From Bacillus sp. ISL-41 (GTDB lineage: Bacteria; Bacillota; Bacilli; Bacillales; Cytobacillaceae): DNA of 64,000 bases. Shown here one piece after another: positions 1 through 7,732 of this stretch. Position 1 is the stretch's first letter, and the number at the start of each line of letters is the position of its first letter. A program made the translations under genes and the position numbers. The notes under the pieces are model-generated. The model ran no database searches and had not been told where the DNA came from. It worked only from the letters and a program-made list of their open reading frames with translations. The stretch is taken from positions 51,657 through 115,656 of the forward strand of contig NZ_JAGGQP010000010.1 of assembly GCF_018613235.1 (NCBI RefSeq). The letters are read 5' to 3'.

Positions 1-151
1 GAGTTGGACTGTTTTTATTTTATAGTAGATAATAACTTCTGACTGTTATATGATTAGACTTCCTTAATGTTTGTTTTTTCCTATGCGAAAATGGATAAAA
101 CTAAACAATGAACGTACAACAATGAACGTACAAGAATATGGAGTTGATCTT

Positions 152-313
152 TTGAGTAAAGCAAAGGGCAAGAGCGGAACAGGTAGAGGTACTGGCAAGA
201 AAGGCTGGAATCGCTGGCAAGCTAGTGCAAATAAAGCTAAGAGTTTCAAGCCGTACAAAAGTAAAGGTGTAAAACATGGGGATGCTTCAAAGGATGGAGC
301 CTCTGAAAAATAG
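152..313 (+). CDS. small basic DUF3934-like protein
   Basis: A 53-residue Lys/Gly-rich protein starting MSKAKGKSGTGRG with the core KKGWNRWQASANKAK. This resembles the small DUF3934 proteins of Bacillus, whose function is unknown to me. The start chosen is TTG at 152, which has GGAG at 140-143. Longer in-frame starts upstream lie across an imperfect duplication of AATGAACGTACAA (108-133) and lack a good ribosome site. A hairpin terminator follows. The composition suggests nucleic-acid binding, but that is inference only. Confidence 0.7.
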   Translation: MSKAKGKSGTGRGTGKKGWNRWQASANKAKSFKPYKSKGVKHGDASKDGASEK

Positions 314-327
314 TGACTGTAGTTTAA

Positions 328-363
328 AAAGCGTTGATCCAGATATGGATTGACGCTTTTTTT
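328..363 (+). terminator. intrinsic terminator
   Basis: The stem AAAGCGTTGATCC pairs with GGATTGACGCTTT and is followed by a T run. It lies just after the small basic protein gene. Confidence 0.75.
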
Positions 364-466
364 GTGAAATTCAATAAAATAATTATAAATTTTAATAATA
401 TTTTATTGTAAAACGATAAATAACATGATAAATTCAAATTGACATTAAATGAATGAGGTGCTTGTT

Positions 467-958
467 ATGAAAAAAAGTTCAACACTTTTTTTGAAGGTAG
501 CTGTAATTTTTATCGGCATACCGGTTTTGGCTTTGTGTCTGTTCTTATTGCCTCAGATCGCTTCTGAGGCGAATGAGGCAATGGAAAGAGGTTCAGATTT
601 GGCTCTTGCGGTTTACGCCATTTTAATGGTTCTGTATGTTTCGGCCGTTCCATTTTACTTCGCTCTGTATCAATCATTTAACCTTTTAACGTATATCGAC
701 AGGAACCAGGCTTTCTCAGACTTATCTGTAATTGCTCTAAAGAAAATCAAAAATAGTGCTATCATTATCAGCGGATTATACGTGGTTGCCCTCCCATTTG
801 TCTATGCTTTAGCGGAGGTAGATGATGCACCAGGCCTTATCCTCATCGGAATGGGGATGGTTTTTGCTCCGTTAGTGGTTGCTGTTTTTGCAGCAGTTCT
901 GCAGAGACTTTTAAAAGAAGCCATCGATTACAAAGAAGAAAACGACTTAATAGTCTGA
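467..958 (+). CDS. DUF2975 family membrane protein
   Basis: A 163-residue protein starting MKKSSTLFLKVAV, with four predicted membrane helices: an N-terminal one, one around VYAILMVLYVSAVPFYFAL, one around NSAIIISGLYVVALPFVYAL and a C-terminal LVVAVFAAVL helix. This is the DUF2975 layout. The start is ATG 467, with GAGGTG at 453-458; an upstream in-frame ATG at 449 overlaps that site. The next gene is a tiny XRE regulator 9 bp downstream. Such DUF2975/HTH pairs are common in Firmicutes; their role is not established. Confidence 0.85.
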   Translation: MKKSSTLFLKVAVIFIGIPVLALCLFLLPQIASEANEAMERGSDLALAVYAILMVLYVSAVPFYFALYQSFNLLTYIDRNQAFSDLSVIALKKIKNSAIIISGLYVVALPFVYALAEVDDAPGLILIGMGMVFAPLVVAVFAAVLQRLLKEAIDYKEENDLIV

Positions 959-967
959 GGTGATAAT

Positions 968-1183
968 ATGGCAATTATAATTAATATTGATGTGATGTTG
1001 GCTAAAAGGAAAATGAGCGTAACGGAGCTTTCAGATCGTGTTGGAATCACAATGGCTAACCTTTCTATTTTGAAAAATGGCAAAGCAAAAGCAATCAGGC
1101 TTTCCACGCTGGAGGCCATTTGCAAAGCGTTAGAATGCCAGCCCGGGGATATTTTGGAGTATAAGAGTGATGAAGAGTATTGA
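968..1183 (+). CDS. XRE-family HTH regulator (YozG-like)
   Basis: A 71-residue protein that is almost only a Cro/CI-type helix-turn-helix: VMLAKRKMSVTELSDRVGIT is helices 1-2 and ANLSILKNGKAKAIRLSTLE covers the recognition helix. It ends GDILEYKSDEEY, as in the YozG-like regulators paired with DUF2975 proteins. GAGGTG at 957-962 precedes the ATG. It is co-transcribed with the membrane protein and followed by a perfect hairpin terminator. It probably regulates its own operon (inference). Confidence 0.88.
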   Translation: MAIIINIDVMLAKRKMSVTELSDRVGITMANLSILKNGKAKAIRLSTLEAICKALECQPGDILEYKSDEEY

Positions 1184-1243
1184 TAAGAGTGGCAGAATCG
1201 TAAAGTGCAAATTGAGGTAATAAAAACCTTTTATAACTATAGT

Positions 1244-1283
1244 ATGCGATCATCCAGGGCAGGAAGGATGATCGCATTTTTTA
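1244..1283 (+). terminator. intrinsic terminator
   Basis: A perfect 12-bp stem, ATGCGATCATCC/GGATGATCGCAT, with a 10-nt loop and a T-rich tail. It closes the DUF2975-XRE operon. Confidence 0.9.
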
Positions 1284-1389
1284 TTGGTTTGTCTAGTTTT
1301 TTTGTGAAAATAGGTAGTTCGAATAGCAAGAATAAGGACATGTACACATACATATGATGGAGGTGAAGTCTGTATAAGGGGTGGGGAAA

Positions 1390-2184
1390 TTGGCGAATCC
1401 AATAGTCGCTAGATCGTTGGACGAAATACAGTTTTGGTCCAGAATCATGAAGGAACATGCTTTGTTTTTAAGCCTCGGATTTACTTATGAACAACAGCAA
1501 TTGATAGCTGAAGCTCAACAATTTATTACTCTCTTTGAACGAATCGAGGAAAAGTTGGCAAGGTTTTCTATTAATACGGATTTACGCCAAATTCAAGCTT
1601 TTAACAATGAGGTTTATCAAGCAGCTGTTGCCATTTGGAGTTACAAGAGAAAGGTGTTAGGGTTAACTTTACGCTGTGAAATCCGGACAAATAATTTTCC
1701 TTTATTGGTTGACCATGTTAGCAGAGAGGCTGCTTATTTTGCCAACAGATTAAAAGAACTTAACGAAGGAAAACTGGCCCCCGAACCTGATAAAATCATT
1801 CAAGAAAATCTTTTCTTTTTAAAAATTATGGCAGATCATGCAAAATTCATCGGACATCTCTTAGATCCTTCTGAAAGAAAACTAGTTGAACAAGCAAATG
1901 AGTTTAGCCATGATTTTGATCAGTTAGTCTTCCAGGCGGTTGATTTAGACTCCATGCGTCCACAATCCGAAACAGAGCCAATTTTAGATCAATTCTTAGA
2001 TCAAAACAGAGTATCAGTAGTCTCACTAAGGGATTTTAAGAAAACAGCCAGAGAATTAATCGAGGCTTGCCGAATTAAAAGCAATATTCATCCACTCCTA
2101 GCAGACCATACATTTAGAGAAGCTGAGAGATTCTTGGAAATTATAGATTTATTTGATACTTACCTTACAAAGCCAAAGCAATAA
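1390..2184 (+). CDS. DUF2935 family protein
   Basis: A predicted all-helical protein of about 264 residues with two similar halves. Each has a FW/FxxIMxxHAxF-type helix: IQFWSRIMKEHALFLSLGF near the N-terminus and NLFFLKIMADHAKFIGHLL in the middle. Each also has a later LL/VDHxxREAxxF helix (LLVDHVSREAAYF, LLADHTFREAERF). This duplicated His/Glu-bearing bundle is DUF2935 and may bind metal in a hemerythrin-like way (inference). The start is uncertain: TTG 1390 follows a GGGGTGGGG stretch, and GTG 1381 is in frame with GGAGGTG at 1358-1364. Confidence 0.85.
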   Translation: MANPIVARSLDEIQFWSRIMKEHALFLSLGFTYEQQQLIAEAQQFITLFERIEEKLARFSINTDLRQIQAFNNEVYQAAVAIWSYKRKVLGLTLRCEIRTNNFPLLVDHVSREAAYFANRLKELNEGKLAPEPDKIIQENLFFLKIMADHAKFIGHLLDPSERKLVEQANEFSHDFDQLVFQAVDLDSMRPQSETEPILDQFLDQNRVSVVSLRDFKKTARELIEACRIKSNIHPLLADHTFREAERFLEIIDLFDTYLTKPKQ

Positions 2185-2473
2185 AAATACATGTATTTCA
2201 GATTCTATAAAGAGAGATATTTTTTTAGAATCCATATTTTTAATCACAGAAGACAAACTACTTCAATAAAAGTTATTAATAAATATACTTAAATTAATGG
2301 TTTAGAGTGTATGAAAAGCAACGCTGACAAGCGTTGCTTTTTGATTAGGTTTAGATAAACTGGTAAGTCTTAGCCTCCCGTTTATTTGGTCATTCATTCG
2401 AGCAGTTACCCTTCACTTATGACTAAAAGACATTGTACAGTTAATACGAGTTTTCCTATTACAAAGGAAAACA
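2185..2473. other. non-coding stretch upstream of the T-box promoter
   Basis: No credible ORF. It holds a distant terminator at 2314-2342 and AT-rich sequence leading into the T-box promoter at 2474. Confidence 0.5.
2314..2342 (+). terminator. intrinsic terminator
   Basis: AAAAGCAACGC, a 6-nt loop, then GCGTTGCTTTT and more T. It lies about 130 bp after the DUF2935 gene. Confidence 0.75.
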
Positions 2474-2502
2474 TTGACATCAGTTCATATAACCACTAAA
2501 AT
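2474..2502 (+). promoter_or_regulatory. sigma-A promoter of the T-box transcript
   Basis: A consensus -35 TTGACA (2474-2479), a 17-bp spacer and -10 TAAAAT (2497-2502). Transcription would begin around 2509, about 20 nt before the T-box stem I. Confidence 0.8.
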
Positions 2503-2524
2503 TATTTAAAATTCCAAATAATAA

Positions 2525-2798
2525 AAGCGTTGAAGAGAAGAGTAGTTAATCTTGGATATTTACAGAGAGCTCCTGGCTGCTGAAAGGGAGTATTATCTGG
2601 CTTAATGAATAAAGTCTCGGAGCTTCTTGCCAAGCTGATGATGAATCAGGGATCGTAAGACGGGTTCTTCCGATATAAAGATAGGGTATTAAAGTACCTG
2701 AAAAGGTTGGTTTGGCGACAAATCAACAAACTGAGGTGGTACCGCGAAGTCAAACTCTCGCCCTCAAGATTCATTTCTTGGGTGGTGAGAGTTTTTTT
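2525..2798 (+). promoter_or_regulatory. T-box riboswitch leader (probable Lys specifier)
   Basis: The stem I hallmarks are present: GAAGAGAAGAG at the base and AGAGAG at 2574-2579. The specifier loop reads GAATAAAGTCTC at 2607-2618. The T-box core GAGGTGGTACCGCG is at 2734-2747. The terminator is AACTCTCGCCCTCAAGA/TTCTTGGGTGGTGAGAGTT with a T run, ending at 2798. Using the usual GAA-N-codon register, the specifier is AAA (2611-2613); the adjacent register gives AAG. Both encode Lys, but this was read by eye without folding. Uncharged tRNA would favour the antiterminator and expression of the acetyltransferase at 2834. Confidence 0.88.
2754..2798 (+). terminator. T-box regulated terminator
   Basis: A long stem with outer arms AACTCTC/GAGAGTT and a run of seven T. 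It overlaps the region that must pair with the T-box core in the antiterminator. Confidence 0.88.
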
Positions 2799-2833
2799 AT
2801 TGGAAAAATCAATAGAATAGTGAGGGGAAATAA

Positions 2834-3400
2834 ATGACTGTTCCTATATTATTAGATATTCCATCCCAGATAGAAACAGAAAGATTATTACTTCGTGCTC
2901 CATATCGAACGGGTGATGGAAGTATCGTCAACCAGGCAATAAGAGATTCATTCATTGAGTTAAAAGCGTGGCTGCCATTTGCCCAAAAGCTGCCTGCTGT
3001 CGAGGAAACCGAGATTAATCTGAGGAAAGCCCATATTAACTTTTTAAAGAGAGAAAGCTTTCGTTTCCTCATTTTTCAAAAAGAGACGAATGATTTCATT
3101 GGGACTGTCAGCCTCCAAGGAATCGACTGGTCCATTCCTAAATGTGAAATTGGATATTGGATCAATACGAAGTTTGGCGAAAACGGCTATATGACGGAAG
3201 CCGTAAAGGCGGTAACGAATTTTGGGCTAAATCAACTTAAATTCAAGCGGATTGAGATAAGATGTGAATCTACTAATCTGAAAAGCCGTGCCATCCCCGA
3301 AAAACTTGGATATGAATTAGAAGGTGTTTTACGCAATGAGGATTTATCAGCGGATGGAAGCAGGCCTACGGATACATGCTTTTATTCGATTATTTCATAA
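2834..3400 (+). CDS. RimJ/RimL-type GNAT acetyltransferase under T-box control
   Basis: A 188-residue GNAT protein. The N-terminal IETERLLLRAP motif is typical of the RimJ/RimL branch. Mid-protein F-I-GTVSLQGIDW and CEIGYWINTKFGENGYMTEA are the beta4 strand and the acetyl-CoA pyrophosphate-binding loop region. LKFKRIEIRCESTNLKSRAI and LGYELEGVLR are the C-terminal half. The ATG has a GAGGGGAAATA ribosome site. RimJ/RimL relatives acetylate protein N-termini, and RimL and the MccE C-domain detoxify aminoacyl-sulfamoyl adenosines. The substrate here is unknown, but the T-box ties expression to tRNA charging. Confidence 0.93.
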   Translation: MTVPILLDIPSQIETERLLLRAPYRTGDGSIVNQAIRDSFIELKAWLPFAQKLPAVEETEINLRKAHINFLKRESFRFLIFQKETNDFIGTVSLQGIDWSIPKCEIGYWINTKFGENGYMTEAVKAVTNFGLNQLKFKRIEIRCESTNLKSRAIPEKLGYELEGVLRNEDLSADGSRPTDTCFYSIIS

Positions 3401-3574
3401 AAAATACAAAGACTTAAGATTTGAATACTCCAATGAAAGAGATCCAAATGGAGAACTGATATTTAAATATACTATCCTAGAAATTTTCGTTTGTTAATTT
3501 AATTAACTGAAAATTGAAACCTTTTTTTAACACGCTCGTAAAGTTTATATAAAACGGTAAGGGGTGCTGATTAC

Positions 3575-3796
3575 ATGGGATGGGGCTTGGCCAGGAATAC
3601 AGATTTTAATGGACACCAACTTGAAATTGCTGCAATTTTTGCCATGTTCATCGTAATCGGAATTTGGGTGTACTATGATTCGGACAAATATTTTGTCGGG
3701 ATCAAACGGCATATTTTATGGGTTTTAACAATTATCACAGGTCCAATAGGTCTGATCATTTATTTAATACAGCGGAAGAAAAAAGGATTAGTTTAA
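3575..3796 (+). CDS. small two-helix membrane protein
   Basis: A 73-residue protein with hydrophobic segments at about 17-36 (LEIAAIFAMFIVIGIWVYY) and 48-67 (ILWVLTIITGPIGLIIYLI), ending in a basic QRKKKGLV tail. ATG 3575 is preceded by AAGGGGTG. Family not recognised. Confidence 0.7.
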   Translation: MGWGLARNTDFNGHQLEIAAIFAMFIVIGIWVYYDSDKYFVGIKRHILWVLTIITGPIGLIIYLIQRKKKGLV

Positions 3797-3863
3797 TTGG
3801 AACGGTTATCTTTAGATAAAGTAAGTCGTTTGGATTTCGCCCCTAGGATTTCTTGAAGGCACT

Positions 3864-4075
3864 ATATGTCAAAGGAATAGTGAAATGACTGAAAGTACCC
3901 TATATAAGAGCTTTATTGTCCAATTTAACGTGTCCGTTTTTTAGTCTAACTTCATTATCGGCCAAACGGGAGGCTTAAGCGTAAAAAAGTGTCCGATAGA
4001 AGGGCTCTATCGGACAAATGGAAGACGTAAGCATGAAGAAGTGTCCGATGAAAGAGCTCTTTTAGGGAGTACCCT
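3864..4075. repeat. extragenic repeats with 52-bp period (GTGTCCGAT subtype)
   Basis: GTGTCCG occurs at 3930, 3989 and 4041; the last two are exactly 52 bp apart. The unit at 3989 forms a hairpin TGTCCGATAGA/TCTATCGGACA. Units are joined by linkers resembling GGAAGACGTAAGCATGAAG. The 52-bp period matches repeats near 17.2, 46.1 and 63.7 kb. The rest of the 338-bp gap (3797-4134) holds nothing recognisable. Confidence 0.7.
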
Positions 4076-4134
4076 GTGATTTTATGAAGTCCACACCTAT
4101 ATTCAAGCTAGCAACCCCACAAAATGACTACAAC

Positions 4135-4326
4135 TCACTTTTTTTTAGTAGTCTTTTCCATTTTTTCAATAATGAAGGATCCTGCCAGTCCGATCCAAAG
4201 AGATGCTACAAACCAAAATAAATAAGAGCGAAAGAACTCTGTCCCTATTTCAAAAAAAGATAAAGTTAAGGCTATTGCCCCAACCCCTTTTAATAGATTA
4301 AATAGCCAACTTAATTTTTGCTTCAT
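4135..4326 (-). CDS. small membrane protein
   Basis: A 63-residue protein with two hydrophobic segments (LKGVGAIALTLSFFEIG and FWFVASLWIGLAGSFII) and a basic C-terminus EKTTKKK. The ribosome site GGGGGTAAG lies upstream of the ATG on the minus strand. Family not recognised. Confidence 0.7.
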   Translation of the reverse strand: MKQKLSWLFNLLKGVGAIALTLSFFEIGTEFFRSYLFWFVASLWIGLAGSFIIEKMEKTTKKK

Positions 4327-4631
4327 TTAATCTTACCCCCAAAACACTTTTATATTTTACACAATTATACAATATTTTCTGTTTTTAGGAATGTCTATCA
4401 ATCAATGAGCCTTTAAAAATTAATGGATAAGTTTTGCTACGTACCTCATGCTCCTATTAGTAGTCTTTAACAATTCCCCGACATATGGAACAGAGCGATT
4501 GGTTCTTATAAAAACAATTTTAAATCCTTATAAGTAAACTAATATATAAAACCATGCCAGCAGGATAACACTATGGCAGGGTTTTATTTAGTTTAGAGCA
4601 AAGGTATTTACAAAGAGATTGTTCTGATGTT
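4327..4631. other. non-coding region before the ArsR-rhodanese operon
   Basis: No ORF with a ribosome site. It contains a hairpin with T run at 4548-4587 and, at its right end, a TTGTTC (4619-4624) that could be the -35 of the ArsR-rhodanese promoter. Confidence 0.4.
4548..4587 (+). terminator. orphan intrinsic terminator-like hairpin
   Basis: AAAACC-A-TGCCA pairs with TGGCAG-GGTTTT and is followed by ATTTA. No plus-strand gene lies directly upstream, so it may end an unrecognised short transcript or insulate the next operon. Confidence 0.5.
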
Positions 4632-4657
4632 ACTATTCAACTAATTAGTTGAATAGT
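4632..4657. promoter_or_regulatory. ArsR-type operator, perfect 26-bp palindrome
   Basis: ACTATTCAACTAA is followed directly by its exact complement TTAGTTGAATAGT. It sits immediately before the ArsR-rhodanese coding region and overlaps the likely -10, an ideal position for autorepression by an ArsR-family dimer. Confidence 0.8.
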
Positions 4658-4669
4658 CGTTTTTTAGAG

Positions 4670-5326
4670 GTGTTCATTATCGAATCTCGGGAATTTAAGG
4701 ATTTCATTTACGGCGAGTTTGCTCGGATTGGAAAAGCAATCTCCAGTCCAAAGAGGATTGAGTTATTGGATTTGTTGACTCAGGGCCCAAAAACGGTTGA
4801 AGCTCTGGCTACTGATACGAAAATGAGCATAGCCAATACCTCAAAGCATTTGCACTCATTGCTCGAGTCTAAGCTCGTCAATTACACAAAGGACAAAAAC
4901 TATGTGGTTTATCGCTTAGCTAGTGAACAAGTGTTAATGTTTGTGCTGGCGTTAAGAGGAACGGCTGAGGAGAGAATATCAAATGTGAAGCTTGTAAGGG
5001 AAGGTCACATTTTGAGAGAAAACTCACTAAGTCCTATTTCGTTTGAGGAGTTAGCAGAAAAGTTGAATCAGGATACTGTCACTTTACTGGACGTAAGACC
5101 ATTTGAAGAATATAAGCACGACCATTTACCACATGCTTTATCAGTACCGATTTCGGAACTTGAAGACCACCTGGATTCATTGCCAAAAGATAAAGAGATT
5201 GTGGCATACTGCCGGGGACCTTATTGTGTCTATGCTACTGAAGCGGTAGAGTTTCTAAAATCAAGAGGATATCAAGCTACATTGCTGGATGCAGGTATTA
5301 ATGAATGGAAACAAATACAGCATTAA
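4670..5326 (+). CDS. ArsR-family HTH regulator fused to rhodanese domain
   Basis: The N-terminal half is an ArsR winged helix (FARIGKAISSPKRIELLDLL, then VEALATDTKMSIANTSKHLH as the recognition region). The C-terminal half is a rhodanese domain: LLDVRPFEEYKHDHLPHA, then active-site loop CRGPYC with Cys as persulfide carrier, then ATEAVEFLKSRGY. Such fusions are thought to sense sulfane sulfur or oxidants and to regulate an adjacent transporter. The start is unclear. GTG 4670 is the first conventional codon close to AGAGGTG at 4666-4672, but it overlaps it; the well-spaced codons are ATT 4676 and ATC 4679. The MFS gene follows 74 bp downstream. Confidence 0.92.
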   Translation: MFIIESREFKDFIYGEFARIGKAISSPKRIELLDLLTQGPKTVEALATDTKMSIANTSKHLHSLLESKLVNYTKDKNYVVYRLASEQVLMFVLALRGTAEERISNVKLVREGHILRENSLSPISFEELAEKLNQDTVTLLDVRPFEEYKHDHLPHALSVPISELEDHLDSLPKDKEIVAYCRGPYCVYATEAVEFLKSRGYQATLLDAGINEWKQIQH

Positions 5327-5400
5327 AGCTTTTACACATTTAACTGCTTCACAAGCTGTTACCTCGAGAACAGCAATTTTAAAAGCCTGAAGACTTATTT

Positions 5401-6639
5401 TTGGAAGTGAGAAGGATGCAGCCTAAAATCGGAATCAAGGAAAACATCGTTCAGTTTGTGCTATTGGTCGTGACGAATCTCTTCGTCGGTTCAATGGTCG
5501 GGATTGAGCGTACCGTTCTTCCTTTGCTTGGGGAAGAGCAGTTCGGACTGGCATCTGCAAGTGCTGCGCTATCATTCATAATCAGTTTTGGGTTTTCCAA
5601 AGCTATTGTAAACTATTTCGCAGGTCAAATTGCAGATCGGCTTGGACGTAAGAAAGTGTTATTGCTCGGCTGGTTTGTTGGTCTTTTCGTACCAATCCTC
5701 ATTATATTTGCACACGCATGGTGGGTCATCATTGTCGCGAATATCCTGCTGGGGATTAACCAGGGATTGGCATGGTCGATGACGGTGAATATGAAAATCG
5801 ATATTTCAAAAGCGAACCAGCGCGGTACTGTAGTTGGCTTGAATGAGTTTGCCGGCTATTCAGGAGTAGCGATTATGGCGGCTGTCTCTGGTTATATTGC
5901 CTCATCCTATTCATTGAGACCTGAGCCATTTTACATTGGAATAGGTATAGTTATAGTCGGATTAATCCTATCGTTAATTGTTAAGGATACTAAAGAGCAT
6001 TTGAAGCTTCAAATTAAGAATAGTGGAACCGTCAGTACTGGAATAACTCGATCGGCAAAAGAAGTATTTGCGTTGACAACCTGGAAAAACAAGAACCTTT
6101 CAACCATTAGTTTTGCGGGTTTATCAACGAATCTTAAGGATGGAATGGCCTGGGGTCTTTTCCCCATCTACTTCGCAACTGCCGGATTATCCGTAGTGCA
6201 AATAGGAACAATCGTAGCGGTATATCCAGCTGCCTGGGGCATTTTTCAACTGTTCACTGGGACATTAAGCGATAAGATTGGCAGAAAAGTGCTGATCACT
6301 TATGGGATGTGGACACAAGCCGCTGCATTGTGGTTCATACTAGCTGCAAATCAATATACGCTATGGATTTTTGGGGCTCTTTTGTTGGGCCTCGGCACAG
6401 CGATGGTTTATCCAACTCTACAAGCAGCAATCAGTGATGTTGCCGAACCAGACTGGAGAGCTTCCTCAATGGGAGTATACCGATTCTGGAGAGATAGCGG
6501 TTATGCATTCGGTGCATTAATGGCAGGAATTATTGCCGACCTGTTAGGTGTCAACTGGGCAATCGGTTTAGTTGCGTTACTTCCATTTATAGCAGGAGTA
6601 CTTTCGAAAGTCCGTTTGAATGAAACGATTAAACACTGA
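5401..6639 (+). CDS. MFS transporter, partner of ArsR-rhodanese regulator
   Basis: A 412-residue protein with 12 predicted helices. The MFS loop 2-3 signature is GQIADRLGRKKVLLLGW, and the equivalent in the second half is GTLSDKIGRKVLITYG. NQGLAWSMTVNMKIDISK is typical of a subgroup found beside ArsR-rhodanese regulators. The substrate is unknown. The start is TTG 5401 or ATG 5416 (MQPKIGIKEN); neither has a clearly spaced ribosome site. A strong terminator follows. Confidence 0.92.
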   Translation: MEVRRMQPKIGIKENIVQFVLLVVTNLFVGSMVGIERTVLPLLGEEQFGLASASAALSFIISFGFSKAIVNYFAGQIADRLGRKKVLLLGWFVGLFVPILIIFAHAWWVIIVANILLGINQGLAWSMTVNMKIDISKANQRGTVVGLNEFAGYSGVAIMAAVSGYIASSYSLRPEPFYIGIGIVIVGLILSLIVKDTKEHLKLQIKNSGTVSTGITRSAKEVFALTTWKNKNLSTISFAGLSTNLKDGMAWGLFPIYFATAGLSVVQIGTIVAVYPAAWGIFQLFTGTLSDKIGRKVLITYGMWTQAAALWFILAANQYTLWIFGALLLGLGTAMVYPTLQAAISDVAEPDWRASSMGVYRFWRDSGYAFGALMAGIIADLLGVNWAIGLVALLPFIAGVLSKVRLNETIKH

Positions 6640-6648
6640 TCAAAACGG

Positions 6649-6680
6649 TGCATCACCTTACATACGGTGATGCATTTTTT
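6649..6680 (+). terminator. intrinsic terminator
   Basis: TGCATCACC, an 8-nt loop, GGTGATGCA and six T. It closes the ArsR-rhodanese/MFS operon. Confidence 0.9.
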
Positions 6681-6795
6681 ATTTGACTAAGTTATGAGGC
6701 AAGTATAAGTGTAAGAAAAAATACAAAAGTTTGCGAGAACTCCTAATTTTAAAGGATTATAATTTGTTTAAAATTTCCTTTTAGGAGGCTGCAAG

Positions 6796-7578
6796 ATGAA
6801 TGAGGTCGAGTATTGGTATGATCATGAATACGACGAATGGGAAAGGCTGAATCGCCATAAAATTGAGTTTGATATTACAAAACGATATCTTGATGAATTC
6901 ATCATAGGGGACAATCTTGAAATCTTCGATATTGGCGGTGGTCCGGGCAGGTATGCTATTCATTTAGCAGAAAGAGGACATAAAGTAACTCTTTTAGACC
7001 TGTCGAAAAAAAATATTGAAGTAGCAAAACAGAAATCCTTTGAAAAAGGGATAACTTTAGGGGGATACATACACGGCAATGCTTTGGAGTTGGAGGGAAT
7101 GGATCATCAATACGATGTCGTCCTTCTAATGGGACCGTTATACCATTTGATAAAAGAATCAGAGAGGAGAAAAGCGGTCGAAGGGGCGATAAACTTATTA
7201 AAGCCAAACGGAATTATGATTGTTACTTTTATCTCCAGTTATGCTCCCTTACAAGACCATCTAATGAACTTATATCCAATTGAATCTGTTCAAGAAATAC
7301 TTGGTTATTTTCAAATTGGAGAAAATAAAGGCGGAAACGGTTTTACGACCGCGTATTTTACAAAACCAAATGAAGCAAGAAAATTTATGGATAGCACTGG
7401 ATTAAAGGAATTAAAATTCGCTGGTATAGAAAATGTATTAGGTTATAAGGAGAAAGAAATAACCTTTCTAGAAGATGGTGAGTACAGAAAATGGATAGAA
7501 ATTGGTTATCGTCTAAGCACCGATGAATATCTTCTAGGTACAAGTCAACATTTACTATATATTGGCCGTAAGTTGTAG
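6796..7578 (+). CDS. class I SAM-dependent methyltransferase
   Basis: A 260-residue protein. Motif I is EIFDIGGGPGRYAIHLAERG (about residues 40-59), followed by VTLLDLSKKNIEVAKQK with the acidic residue that binds the SAM ribose. VVLLMGPLYHLIKE is motif IV/post-IV and INLLKPNGIMIVTFIS is motif VI. AGGAGG (6783-6788) precedes ATG 6796. Substrate unknown. It starts a run of single small-molecule-modifying genes. A hairpin terminator follows. Confidence 0.93.
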   Translation: MNEVEYWYDHEYDEWERLNRHKIEFDITKRYLDEFIIGDNLEIFDIGGGPGRYAIHLAERGHKVTLLDLSKKNIEVAKQKSFEKGITLGGYIHGNALELEGMDHQYDVVLLMGPLYHLIKESERRKAVEGAINLLKPNGIMIVTFISSYAPLQDHLMNLYPIESVQEILGYFQIGENKGGNGFTTAYFTKPNEARKFMDSTGLKELKFAGIENVLGYKEKEITFLEDGEYRKWIEIGYRLSTDEYLLGTSQHLLYIGRKL

Positions 7579-7588
7579 GTCTTATCAT

Positions 7589-7616
7589 GCGTTGATCCAA
7601 GGATTAACGCTTTTTT
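7589..7616 (+). terminator. intrinsic terminator
   Basis: GCGTTGATCC/GGATTAACGC around AA, then six T. Confidence 0.85.
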
Positions 7617-7732
7617 CGTTGATTTCATTTTTGTTGGAAAAAGGGCGAGCTTAATAAAAAAGGAATTTCTTTTCCAAATGTAGAATAGTTCAAGTGATAG
7701 GTTCGCTAACGTTAAGGAGATGGGAATTATGT

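Noticed and set aside
6731..6763. Sigma-A promoter before the methyltransferase (TTGCGA and TATAAT)
   Set aside because: The spacer is 21 bp, too long for a normal promoter; TATAAT may still be used with another -35.
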